From NCBI RefSeq assembly GCF_003086295.3, contig NC_092048.1, positions 70,908,841 through 70,972,840 on the forward strand: a stretch of 64,000 bases of DNA. The letters run 5' to 3'. Source of the stretch: Arachis hypogaea (taxonomy: Eukaryota; Streptophyta; Magnoliopsida; Fabales; Fabaceae). Under the pieces are notes generated by a model. That model had not been told where the DNA came from. It did not search any database and saw only the letters and a list, made by a program, of their open reading frames with translations. A program made the translations under genes and the position numbers. This document shows, one piece after another, positions 45,979 through 55,993 of this stretch; the first letter of the stretch is position 1, and each line of letters starts with the position of its first letter.

Positions 45979-47654
45979 TGATGAGCGAATAATTTATACC
46001 CTTTTTGGCATTTTTTTACATAGTTTTTAGTATATTTTAGTTACTTTTTATTATATTTATTAGTTTTTATTCAAAAATCACATTTCTGGACTTTACTATG
46101 AGTTTGTGTATTTTTCTGTGATTTCAAGTATTTTCTGGCTGAAATTGAGGGACATGAGCAAAAATCTGATTCAGAGGCTGAAAAAGGATTGCAGATGCTG
46201 TTAGATTCTGCGCTCTTGCACTCGAAGTGGATTTTTGGGAGCTACAAAAGCTCAATTGGCGCTCTCTCAATTGCGTTGGAAAGTAGTCTATACTTCGCCC
46301 GAGATTTGATGGCCCAAACTGGCGTCCAAACGCACATCAAAGAATATTGGCGTAAAACGCCAGAACTGGCACTGAAACTGGCGTAAAACACCCAAACTGG
46401 CACCCTAGCTGGCGTTTAACTCCAAGGATGGCCTATGCACGTGAAAGCTTCAATGCTCAGCCCAAGCACGCACCAAGTGGGTCCTGGAAGTGGATTTCTG
46501 CACTATCTGCACTTAGTTACTCATTTTCTTTAACCATAGGTTACTAGTCTAGTATAAAAACTACTTTTAGAGATTTATTTTTGGAGTTCTAAGAGTCTTT
46601 TCAATCATATGTAACTTAGATCATCTTTTCACGTTTGGAGGCTGGCCTCACAGTCATGCCTAGACCTCTTTTCACTTATGTATTTTCTACGGTGGAGTTT
46701 CTACACCCCATAGATTAAGGTGTGGAGCTCTGCTGTTCTTCATGAATTAATGCAAGTACTATTATTTTTCTTTCAATTCACGCCTACTTCTTCTCCAAGA
46801 TATACTCTCGTACTTAATTCAGTTAAGTCATAATGAAGGGGTGACCCGTGGCAATCACCTAATCTTTGTTACTCGCTTAGCCAAGATCCGCGTGCCTGAC
46901 AACCACAAAGCGATCTACATTGTGTTCAACGTAGTCATTGGACGACAGCTGGAGTATATTCTCTTGGGTATCTAATACACGGACCGAGTCTGTGAGATTA
47001 GTATCTTCGTGGTATAGGCTAGAATTATTGGCAGCCATTCCTAGGATCCAGAAAGTCTAAACCTTGTCTGTGGTATTCCGAGTAGGATCTTGGAAGGGAT
47101 GACTATAAAGAGCTTCAAACCTGTGAATGTTGGGCGCAAGTGACAGTGTGCAAAAGGATCAATGGATCCTATTCCGACGCTAGCGGGAACCGACAGATGA
47201 TTAGTCATGCGGTAGCTGTACCTGGTATTTTTCATCCAAGACGAGAAATTCGACAGTTGATTAGCCGTGTAGAAACCGTGGAGGACCATTTTCACTGAGA
47301 GGATCCTACAACTTGCCATGGAAGGGAGCACGCATGATTGGAAGGAGGCAAATGGAAAGCAGAGATTCAGAAGCAACAAAGCATCTCCAGACGCTTATCT
47401 GAAATTCCCACCAATGAATTACATAAGTAACTTTATCTTATTTTATGTTTTATTTATCTTTTAATTATCAAAACCTCATAACCATTTGAATCTTCCTGAC
47501 TGAGATTTACAAGGATGACCATAGCTTGCTTCAAGCCGACAATCTCCGTGGGATCGACCCTTACTTACGTAAGGTATTACTTGGACGACCCAGTGCACTT
47601 GCTGGTTAGTTGCACCGGAGTTGTGAAAAGTGTGAATCACAATTTCGTGCACCA
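45979..47654 (+). mobile_element. FIDEL-type 5' LTR (LTR2)
   Basis: It starts TGATGAGCGAATAATTTATA and ends TTTCGTGCACCA, followed six bases later by the primer-binding site, so it is a 5' LTR of 1676 bp. It has GGCGT.AAACGCC units at 46318-46425 and TATAAAA at 46553-46559. Its distinctive middle (gaagcaacaaagcatctcca, ccaccaatgaattacataagt) is shared with the interrupted LTR at 59106-60446, not with the LTR at 55994. Confidence 0.85.
46553..46559 (+). promoter_or_regulatory. TATA box of FIDEL-type LTR2
   Basis: TATAAAA in AGTATAAAAACTAC context. The same context occurs at 45119, 56604 and (as TATAAAT) 59374, always ~130 bp after the palindromic units. Confidence 0.6.
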
Positions 47655-47660
47655 AGTTTT

Positions 47661-47679
47661 TGGCACTGTTGCCGGGAAT
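47661..47679 (+). other. Primer-binding site (tRNA-Asp, decayed)
   Basis: TGGCACTGTTGCCGGGAAT differs at three positions from the perfect site of element E. It starts six bases after the LTR end, as in E. Confidence 0.8.
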
Positions 47680-49547
47680 TGTTCGAGTTTGGCCAACTGA
47701 CAGTTCATCTTGTTTCTTAGATTAGGTAACTTTATTTTATGTTTAAGTTTTTATTATTTTTAATTTTTGAAGAAAAAAATAATATATTATAGTTTTTGAA
47801 AAAATTCAAAAAAAAAAAGTTTGCTCTTCAGAATTTTTAAGAATGAATTCTAGAGTTTCATGAGATATGTTGAAACCTGGCTAGCTGTTAAGCCATGTCT
47901 AATCTTTTGGACTGAAGTTTCCACTTATCTTTGCAGGAGCCTTTTGGTTCCCATCAATTTGGCTGTTGTATGTAATGCTCTGCTAAAGCTTGGCTGGCCA
48001 TTTGGCCATGTCTAATTCTTTTGGACCGAAGCTTTAGACTAACATTGCGTGATTCCTAGAATTCTTATTAAAAATTTTGTATCTCTTTATTTCTTTTTCC
48101 AAAATAATTTTCGAAAAATACAAAAAAATTAATAAAATCATAAAACAAAAAAAAATTTGTGTTTCTTGTTTGAGTCTTGTGTCAAATTTTAAGTTTAGTG
48201 TCAATTGCATGTTTTTAACTTTTCTTAAAATTTTCGAAAATTCATGCATGTGTTCTTTCTTGATCTTCAAGTTGTTCTTAATGATTTTCTTTGTTTGATC
48301 TTTAAATTTTCTTGTTTTGTGTCTTTTCTTGTTTTTCATGTGCATTTTCGAATTCATAGTGTCTAAACATTAAAAATTTCTAAGTTTGGTGTCTTGCATG
48401 TGTTTCTTTTCTTAAAAATTTTCAAAAATATGTTCTTGATGTTCATCAAGACATTCAAAGTGTTCTTGGTGTTCATCTTGACATTCAAAGTGTTCTTGCA
48501 TGCATTGTTTGTTTTGATCTTAAATTTTTATGTCTTGAGTCATTTAGTTTTTTTCCTCTCTCCTCATTAAAAATTCAAAAATAAAAAATAATATCTTTCC
48601 CTTATTTTACTCATCATTTTCGAAATTTTGAATTGATTTAGTCAAAAAGTTTTAAAATTTAGTTGTTTCTTGGTAGTCAAGTCAAAATTTCAATTTAAAA
48701 ATTTTTTATCTTTTCAAATCTTTTTCAAAAATCAAATTTTTTCCATTTCCCTTCTTAATTTTTTCGAATTTCTTAACTAAAATTTTCAAAATCTATTTCT
48801 TATTTTTATTTCATATTTTCGAAATTATTGCTAACAATTAATGTTTTGATTCAAATATTTCAAGTTGTTACTTGCCTATTATGAAATGTTCAATCTTTAA
48901 ATTCTAGAATCATATCTTTTAGTTTCTTGTTAGTCAAGTAATCAACTTTAATTTCAAAAATCAAATCTTTTTAATTTCCTTTTCAAATCTTTTTCAAAAT
49001 AAATTTCAATCATATCTTTTTCAAAACTTAATTTCAAAATCTTTTTCTAACTTCTTATCTTTTCAAAATTGATTTTCAAATTTTTTTCAATTAACTACTT
49101 GACTTTTTATTTTATTTTAAAAGTTTACTATTCCTCATCTTTTTCAAAATCACTTAACTACTTTCTCACTTCTAATTTTCGAAAATCACTAACATCTTTT
49201 TCAAAAATCTTTTATTTAACTAATTGTTTTAAATTCTAATTTTAATTTATTTCTTTTAATAAATTCGAATTATAAGTAATAATTAAAATAAAAACAAAAA
49301 AATTTTCTTTTCTTTTAAATTAGTATTCGAATTCTCTCTCCCTCTCATCTCTTTCTATTTACTTATTTGATTACTAACACTTCTCTTCTTCTTAAAATTC
49401 AAACCCTCTCCCTCTCTCTGTGTTCAAATTCTTCTCATTCTCTCTCTACCTTATTCTTCTATTCTTCTATTCTTCTACTCACATAAAGGAATCTCTATAC
49501 TGTGACATAGAGGATTCCTCTTCTTTTTTGTTCTCTTCTTTTTTCAT
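47680..49547 (+). other. 5' leader of the FIDEL-type element
   Basis: Nearly 1.9 kb without a gene, rich in T and in 'tttcaaaatctttttc' words (48540-49330). AAGTTTGGTGTC occurs at 48383 and a variant at 48191. Long AT-rich leaders before gag are usual in Athila-type elements. Frames of 73-107 codons here are low-complexity. Confidence 0.65.
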
Positions 49548-49577
49548 ATGAGCAGGAACAAGGATAAGGACATTCTT
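49548..49577 (+). pseudogene. Start of gag, rest deleted
   Basis: ATG at 49548 opens MSRNKDKDIL, a basic start at the expected place after the leader. From about 49578 the sequence becomes X-LTR-like and the gag body (normally ~500 codons) is missing. Coding resumes at 49702 inside protease. That this is the true gag start is inferred from position only. Confidence 0.5.
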
Positions 49578-49701
49578 TTTCATCATGGAGTAATATTAGG
49601 AAGCGAACACAAAACCATGCATTTCTTGTGAATAACTATGAGAAATATTGACAAAACCCCCCAGATTTTACACAATATAAAGCACAAAATTGGGTTTATC
49701 A
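49578..49701 (-). mobile_element. X-LTR-like remnant replacing gag
   Basis: The text ...attaggaagcg...aaaaccatgca...gaataa...gcacaaaattgggtttatca aligns with the LTR start region of X copies (minus strand, compare 18440-18536 and 35225-35329). Only the first ~120 bases of the LTR are left. It joins protease directly at 49702. Confidence 0.55.
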
Positions 49702-50287
49702 GGGTGCTTGTACCAAGACAGCTCTATGTGATCTTGGGGCAAGTATCAACCTAATACCTGCATCCACAATCGAAAAGCTTGGTTTAACTGATGAAGTTAA
49801 ACCAACCCGAATATGTCTCCAACTTGCTGATGGCTCCATTAAAATTCCATCAGGCATAATTGAGGACATGATTGTCAAGGTTGGGCCATTTTTCTTTCCT
49901 ACTGACTTTGTAGTGCTGGAAATGGAGGAGCACAAGAGTGCAACTCTCATTCTAGGAAGACCTTTCCTAGCAACTGGACGAACCCTCATTGACGTCCAAA
50001 AAAGGGAGATAACCCTGAGAGTCAATGAGGATGAGTTTAAGTTGAATGCTATCAAAGCTATGCAGCATTCAGACACACCAAAAGACTGCCTGAACGCTGA
50101 CATCATTGACTCTCTGGTGGAAGAGGTCAATATGACTGAGAGTCTCGAATCAGAGCTAGATGACATTTTTAAAGATGTTCAGCCTGATCTGGAGGAACCA
50201 AAGAAAACAGAAGAACTTCTAAAAATTCATCAAGAAGAGGAAAAGCCTCCTAAACCCGAGCTACCATCCCTAAATATGCATTTCTAG
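49702..50287 (+). CDS. Retropepsin-like protease domain (5'-truncated frame)
   Basis: An open frame of ~193 codons runs to a TAG at 50288. It begins inside the polyprotein at CTKTALCDLGASINLIPAST, which keeps the catalytic D-L-G-A-S. FFFPTDFVVLEMEEHKSATL and ILGRPFLATGRTLIDVQKRE mark the rest of the fold. A hydrophilic Glu/Lys/Pro-rich linker follows (EEPKKTEELLKIHQEEEKPP) before RT. The frame has no start of its own, since gag is gone, so it can only be a remnant of a gag-pol polyprotein. It is the best-kept coding block in the window. It would process Gag and Pol in the particle. Confidence 0.8.
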
Positions 50288-51418
50288 GAGAAGATGACAC
50301 TTTTCCAGTAATCATAAGCTCTGCTTTAGAGCCATAGGAAGAGGAAGCACTACTTCAGGTGCTAAGAACACACAAGACAGCTCTTGGATGATCCATAAGT
50401 GATCTTAAGGGCATTAGTCCAGCCAGATGCATGCACAAGATCCTATTGGAGGATGATGCTAAGCCAGTGGTTCAACCACAGAGGTGGCTAAATCCAGCCA
50501 TGAAGGAGGTGGTGCAGAAAGAGGTCACTAAGTTACTAGAGGCTGGGATTATTTATCCTATTTCTGACAGCCCCTGGGTGAGCCCTGTCCAAGTTATCCC
50601 CATGAAGGGGGGCATGACAGTGGTTCATAATAAAAAAAAATAAACTGGTTCCTACAAGAACAGTTACAGGGTGGCATATGTGTATTGACTACAGAAGACT
50701 CAATACAACCACCAGAAAGGATCATTTTCCTTTACCATTCATAGACCAGATGCTAGAGAGACTAGCAGGTCATGAATACTACTGCTTTTTGGATGGCTAT
50801 TCAGGTTACAACCAAATTGCAGTAGATCCTCAGGACCAAGAGAAAATATCATTCACATGTCCTTCTGGAGTATTTGCCTACAGAAGGATGCCATTTGGTC
50901 TATGCAATGCACCTGTAACCTTTCATAGGTGCATGCTCTATATCTTCTCTGATATGGTAGAGAAATTTCTGGAAGTCTTCATGGATGACTTCTCAGTATT
51001 TGGAGACTCATTCAGCTCCTGTCTTGACCATCTAGCACTTGTTCTGAAAAGATGCCAAGAGACTAACCTGGTTTTAAACTGGGAAAAATGTCACTTTATG
51101 CTAGAAAGACATAACAAGCTCCTGTACATCATTTACTATGCTAGCTGTGTCTTGAATGACGCACAGAAGAATTACACAACCATAGAAAAGGAGTTGCTTG
51201 CAGTGGTTTATACCATTGACAAGTTTAGATCTTATTTAGTAGGATCAAAAGTGATTGTGTACACTGACCATGCTGCTCTAAAATATCTCCTCACAAAGCA
51301 GTATTCAAAACCCAGACTCATAAGATGGGTGTTGCTTCTGTAAGAGTTTGATATAGAAACAAGAGACAGAAAAGGGACAGAGAACCAGGTAGCAGATGAC
51401 CTGTCCCAGATAGAACCG
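50288..51418 (+). pseudogene. Reverse transcriptase/RNase H with in-frame internal deletion
   Basis: RT starts after two stops with ARCMHKILLEDDAKPVVQPQ and LEAGIIYPISDSPWVSPVQV (50431-50643). A frameshift in an A run near 50632 is followed by [20 protein letters not shown] and the catalytic FMDDFSVFG (50978-51004). After EKCHFM (about 51101) the frame jumps to [14 protein letters not shown]. By comparison with element H, about 120 codons are missing without loss of frame: the thumb/connection and the first RNase H Asp motif (CDASD). RNase H continues with [20 protein letters not shown] and [12 protein letters not shown], a stop at 51342, and VADDLSQIE. It is not functional. Confidence 0.9.
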
Positions 51419-52734
51419 GTAGCAGGGGCGTCCCTCCCTCCTACTGAGATCTCTGAAACCTTTTCGGATGAGCAACTCTTTGCCATTCAGGAATTACCAT
51501 GGTTTCCAGACATTGCAAACTACAAAGCTGTGAGATTCATACCCAAAGAGTATAGTAAACAACAAATGAAAAAGTTGATTTTTGATGCAAAATACTACTT
51601 GTAGGATGAACCATATCTCTTTAAGAGGTGTGCAGACGGAGTAATCCGTAGATGTGTGCCTAGAGAAGAGGCAAAGAAGATCCTATGGCATTACAATGGA
51701 TCATAATATGGAGGACACTTTGGAGGTGAGCGAACAACCACTAAGGTTCTCTAATGTGGATTCTACTGGCCTACTCTCTATAGAGACTCCCAAGAGTTTG
51801 TACGTAACTGTGACAGTTGCCAGAGAGCTGGTAATCTGCTTCACGGTTATGCCATGCCTCAGTAAGGGATCCTAGATATTGAGCTGTTTGATGTATGGGG
51901 TATTGACTTCATGGGGCCTTTCCCACCATCATACTCGAACACTTACATCCTAGTGGCAGTAGACTATGTATCTAAATGGGTAGAGGCAATTGCAACACCC
52001 ACTAATGATACTAAGACAGTGATGAAGTTCCTCCAGAAGCATATCTTCAGCAGGTTCGATGTCCCTAGGATACTAATCAGTGATGGAGGCACTCATTTCT
52101 GCAATAAACAGCTTGACTCTTCTCTGGTCCGATATGGAATTAACCATAAAGTGGCAACTCCATATCATCTACAGACAAATGGACAGGTTGAAGTCTCAAA
52201 TAGAGAACTAAAACGAATCCTGAAACGGACTGTAAGTACCCGTAGAAAGGATTGGGCAAGCAGTCTGGATGATGCTCTGTGGGCATACAGAACAGCATTC
52301 AAGACCCCTATAGGGACCTCTCCATACATCTGCCAGTGGAACTGGAACACAAGGCCTACTGGACAACCAGGTTCCTAAACCTTGATGCTAAGATAGCTGG
52401 AGAGAAAAGATTACTCCAGTTGAATGAGCTGGAAAAATTCAGACTCAGTGCTTTCGAAAATGCTAAAATTTATAAGGAGAAAGCAAAAAGATGGCATGAA
52501 AAAAGGCTGTCATCTAGAGTCTTTGAGCTAGGACAGAAGGTCTTGCTATTTAACTCTAAGCTAAGATTGTTCCCTGGGAAATTGAAATTCTGGTAGAAGG
52601 GACCATATGTGATTACATGTGTGTCACCATATGGTTATGTAGAGCTTCAAGATATTAATTCTGACAAAAAGTTCATTGTTAATGGACAGAGAATCAAACA
52701 TTATCTTGAAGGCAATGTTGAGAAAGAATGCTAA
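51419..52734 (+). pseudogene. Integrase remnant of the FIDEL-type element
   Basis: The zinc-binding region shows HYNGS...YGGHFGGERTTTKVL and CDSCQRAGN, with stops near 51603, 51705, 51753 and 51864. The core frame (51911-52378) holds [35 protein letters not shown] and [20 protein letters not shown], so the D-D-E residues are present. After GTSPY a short deletion removes the LPVE-type segment and shifts the frame. The tail resumes at 52390 ([40 protein letters not shown]). A stop at 52595 precedes VNGQRIKHYLEGNVEKEC and the terminal TAA at 52732. Confidence 0.88.
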
Positions 52735-52765
52735 AAACTGAGACTAAATTAAAAAGCTCAGTAAA

Positions 52766-52811
52766 GTCCAGCTAAAGACAGTAAAGAAGCGCTTATTGGG
52801 AAGCAACCCAG
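52766..52811 (+). other. Post-coding hairpin module of the FIDEL-type element
   Basis: A weaker first hairpin GTCCAGCTAAAGAC (52766-52779) is followed by AGTAAAGAAGCGCTTA and TTGGGAAGCAACCCAG (52796-52811; loop AAGCAA, one G-T pair). It lies 32 bases after the integrase stop. Confidence 0.7.
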
Positions 52812-52942
52812 CCATTATTTAGATGTTTGTAACAATTATATAAGTTTATTTAATTTTGTTCCTAATGAATTTCAGTGAATAAGTCAGGAAAATGGAGGTT
52901 CAAGACATAAAACAGAGAAATCACAAAGAAAAGGAGCTCACT

Positions 52943-53240
52943 GGCGTCAAAATGCCAATAAAGAGGCAATTTGGGCGTTAAACGCCAGAATGGATACCAT
53001 TCTGGGCGTTTAACGCCAGTAAAGGTATCATTTTGGGCGTTAAACGCCATAATGGGCAGCATTCTGGGCGTTTACCGCCAAAATTGGCAGCATCCTGGGC
53101 GTTCAGAAAAATGCCCAGTAAAGAAGGATTTCTGGCGTTTAACGCCAACCAGGTCCCTGGCTGGGCGTTAAATGCCCAAAATGGCCACCAGATGGGCATT
53201 AAACGCCATAATGGATATCATTCTGGGCATTTAACACCAG
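52943..53240. repeat. Palindromic GGCGTTTAACGCC array outside the LTR
   Basis: About ten units (GGGCGTTAAACGCC, GGGCGTTTAACGCC and variants) every ~30 bp lie in the leader of ORF2. The same palindrome occurs in the LTRs of this family. Here it is internal, between the hairpin module and ORF2. Frames on both strands (66-75 codons) are products of the repeat. Confidence 0.85.
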
Positions 53241-53772
53241 AACAGCGAGGGGAGGGGTAATTTCATTTCCAATTCAAATTTTTTCGAATTTTCATGTTTT
53301 AATTCCAAATTTTCTGCATCAAAACATTACAAACATTCAATTTTTTTATTTCCATTCTCAAAAATCAATAATCTTATAAATTATTTTTAATCCTTTTTTA
53401 ATTCTTTTCAAATCTTTTTCGAAACTCATTCTTCTTTTCAATTTATTTTCAAATCTTTTTAAATCATTCATATTATCTTTTATTTCATAGATGCATAAAC
53501 AAAAAAATTCAGATCTAACTTTATCAAATCTTTTTCATATCTTTTAATTTTGAAAAAAATCTTCTCTTTTTCATATCATGTTTATCTTTTATCAACCATA
53601 TCTTTCAAAGCATATCTTTTTCTAAAATTTCGAAACCACTCCCTCCCTCCCCTTTATTTATGCATTCGGCCATCACTTCTCCTCCCTCATTCGAATCCTT
53701 CTCTCCCTCTATTCTTCTTCTTCCTTTACTTTTGCTTGAGGGAAGAAAGAAAACAATCCAAAACCACAATTG
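53241..53772 (+). other. Leader of ORF2, AT/CT-rich
   Basis: No gene seen. It resembles the 5' leader (cttttcaaatctttttc words), then a C/T-rich stretch at 53640-53730 just before ORF2. The 76-codon frame here is low-complexity. Confidence 0.55.
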
Positions 53773-54835
53773 ATGCATGAAAGGTTCTACACCAAAGAAC
53801 ATGCAGATCATTACTTCAAAATTGTGTTCAGAAGATCAGTGATCCCGAAAATAAAGTTCGATCTGAAAGAAGACGAATATCTGGAGATTTAAGAGCAGAT
53901 TCGAAACAGAGGCTGGGAAATCCTGGCTAATCCTGAGATGAATGTAGGAAGAAACATGATCCAGGAGTTCTATGCAAATCTGTGGCTAACAGATAAGCAA
54001 AGAATGGAGGGAACTGCCTTCCATACTTTTCGAACCATGGTCATAGGGAAGATTATCTACTTCCATCTCGACATAGTGAGAGAAGTCCTCAAACTTCCTC
54101 AACTATAGGATGATCCAGAATCCTTTAATAGGAGAATGTCTAAGGATAAAAAGTTGGATCAAGTTCTAGAGGACATATGCCTCCCTGGAACCAAGTGGAT
54201 AACCAATTCAAAAGGTATCCCAAACCATCTAAAGAGAGGACACCTCAAGCCAGTTGCTAGGGGCTGGCTGGATTTTATTAGGCGATCTATACTTCCTACC
54301 AGTAACCGCTCTGAAGTCACTGTCAAAAGAGCAATGATGATTCACTGTATTATGCTGGGAAAAGAAGTGGAGGTTCATCAGCTAATTCCCTATGAATTTT
54401 ACTTATTTGCAAATAAGGAATCCACTGAAGCCAAATTGGCTTACCCAAGCTTGATCAGTCTGTTGTGTAAAGATGCAGTGTACAGATAGGTGTGGATGAG
54501 TATATCCCAGTTGAACACCCAATCACCAAAAGGGTAATGGACGGACCTCAAGTTCAAGACAACCTCATCAAGAGGATGGCGCATGAGCTCCTCCCAGAAA
54601 TTCCTCAATTTGACTATTGGGCTCACTTAGAAGCATCTGTCACCAAGCTGCAAGAAGCTGTGAATCAACTCAAAGAGGAGCAGTAGAATCAAAATAGCAT
54701 GCTTTGCAAACTGCTCATAGAACAAGAGAAACAAGGGCGTGAGATACAGGAGCTAAAGCGCCAGAAGCTGTCCCTTGAAGAGCCAGGCGTCCCACAGATT
54801 GAAGGAGCACCTACCCCTCCAACCCAAGGTTGTTG
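53773..54835 (+). pseudogene. ORF2, putative plant transposon protein domain (FIDEL-type element)
   Basis: It is homologous to ORF2 of element E. The frame opens MHERFYTKEHADHYFKIVFR. Stops interrupt at about 53890, 54106 and 54487. Matching blocks are IQEFYANLWLTD (E: VKEFYANAVRY), FHTFRTMVIGKII, EDICLPGTKWITNSKGIPNH (E: KDICVQGVDWVRDPNGKPKF), KRGHLKPVARGWLDFIRRSI and VKRAMMIHCIMLGKEVEVHQ. The C-terminal piece (54492-54686) ends with a probable coiled coil (LEASVTKLQEAVNQLKEEQ). I see no signal peptide or membrane helix. It lies in the env-like position; the function is unknown. The N-terminus lacks the basic start seen in E and H. Confidence 0.75.
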
Positions 54836-55993
54836 AGTCCTAACTCTATGATAACTTTTATTATTAGAAACCTATTTTAAGAGTCACATAAGCATTAGCA
54901 TTAGAGTCATTTATTTTTATGTCTTTAATTTTCTTTCTTTTATTATTATTTGTCTGCTTTTATGTTTATTTTATGTCTTATTTTTATGATCAATAAAGTT
55001 TAGAGTCTATGTCTTAAAGCTATGAATGTCCTATGAATCCTTCAACTTTCATAAATGAAAAATATTTTCTGAAAAAGAAAAAGAAGTACATGAATTTCGA
55101 ATTATATCTTTAAAATAATCTAATTATTTTGATGTGGTGGCAATACCTTTTTTTTTCTGAATGAATGCTTCAACAGTGCATATTTTTGACATTGTTGTTT
55201 ATGAATGTTAAAATTGTTAGCTCTTGAAAGAATAATGAAAAAGGAGAAATGTTATTGATAATCTAAAAAATCATAAAATTGATTCTTGAAGCAAGAAAAA
55301 GCAGTGAAGAGAAAAAAAAAGGGCGAAAAAAAAGAGAGAGAAGAAAGAAAAAGAAAAAGCAATCAGAAAAAGCCAATAACCCTTTAAACCAAAAGGCAAG
55401 GGTAAAAAGGATCCAAGGCTTTGAGCATTAATGGATAGGAGGGCCCAAAGGAATAAAATCCTGGCCTAAGGGGCTAAACCAAGCTGTCCCTAACCATGTG
55501 CTTGTGGCGTGAAGGTGTTAAGTAAAAAGCTTGAGACTGAGCGGTTAAAGTCGTGGTCCAAAGTAAAAAGAGTTTGCTTAAGAGTTCTGGGCACCTCTAA
55601 CTGGGGACTTTAGCAAAGCTGAGTCACAATCTGAAAAAGGTTCACCCGGTTATGTGTCTGTGGCATTTATGTATCCGGTGGTAACACTGGAAAACAAAAT
55701 GCTTAGGGTCACGGCCAAGAATCATAAAGTAGCTGTGTTCAAGAATCAATATATTAAACTAGGAGAATCAATAACATTATCTGAATTTTGAGTTCCTATG
55801 GATGCCAATCATTCTGAACTTTAAAGGATAAAGTGAGATGCCAAAACTATTCAGAAGCAAGAAGCCACTAGCCCTACTCATCTAATTGGAAATGAGCTTC
55901 ATTGATATTTAAAATTTATTGTATTTTCTCTTCTTTTTATCCTATTTTGTTTTTAGTTGCTTGGGGACAAGCAACAATTTAAGTTTGGTGTTG
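54836..55993 (+). other. Non-coding 3' region before the FIDEL-type 3' LTR
   Basis: No gene seen. It contains an A/G-rich tract at about 55290-55360 and the block also found at 1-590/7494-7988. The bases touching the LTR are TTTAAGTTTGGTGTTG (55978-55993), the same as in E and F, in place of an ordinary polypurine tract. Confidence 0.7.

Noticed and set aside
52862..53260. Overlapping frames with repeated GVKR/ALNAQN-type peptides
   Set aside because: These are translations of the GGCGTTTAACGCC array on both strands, not genes.
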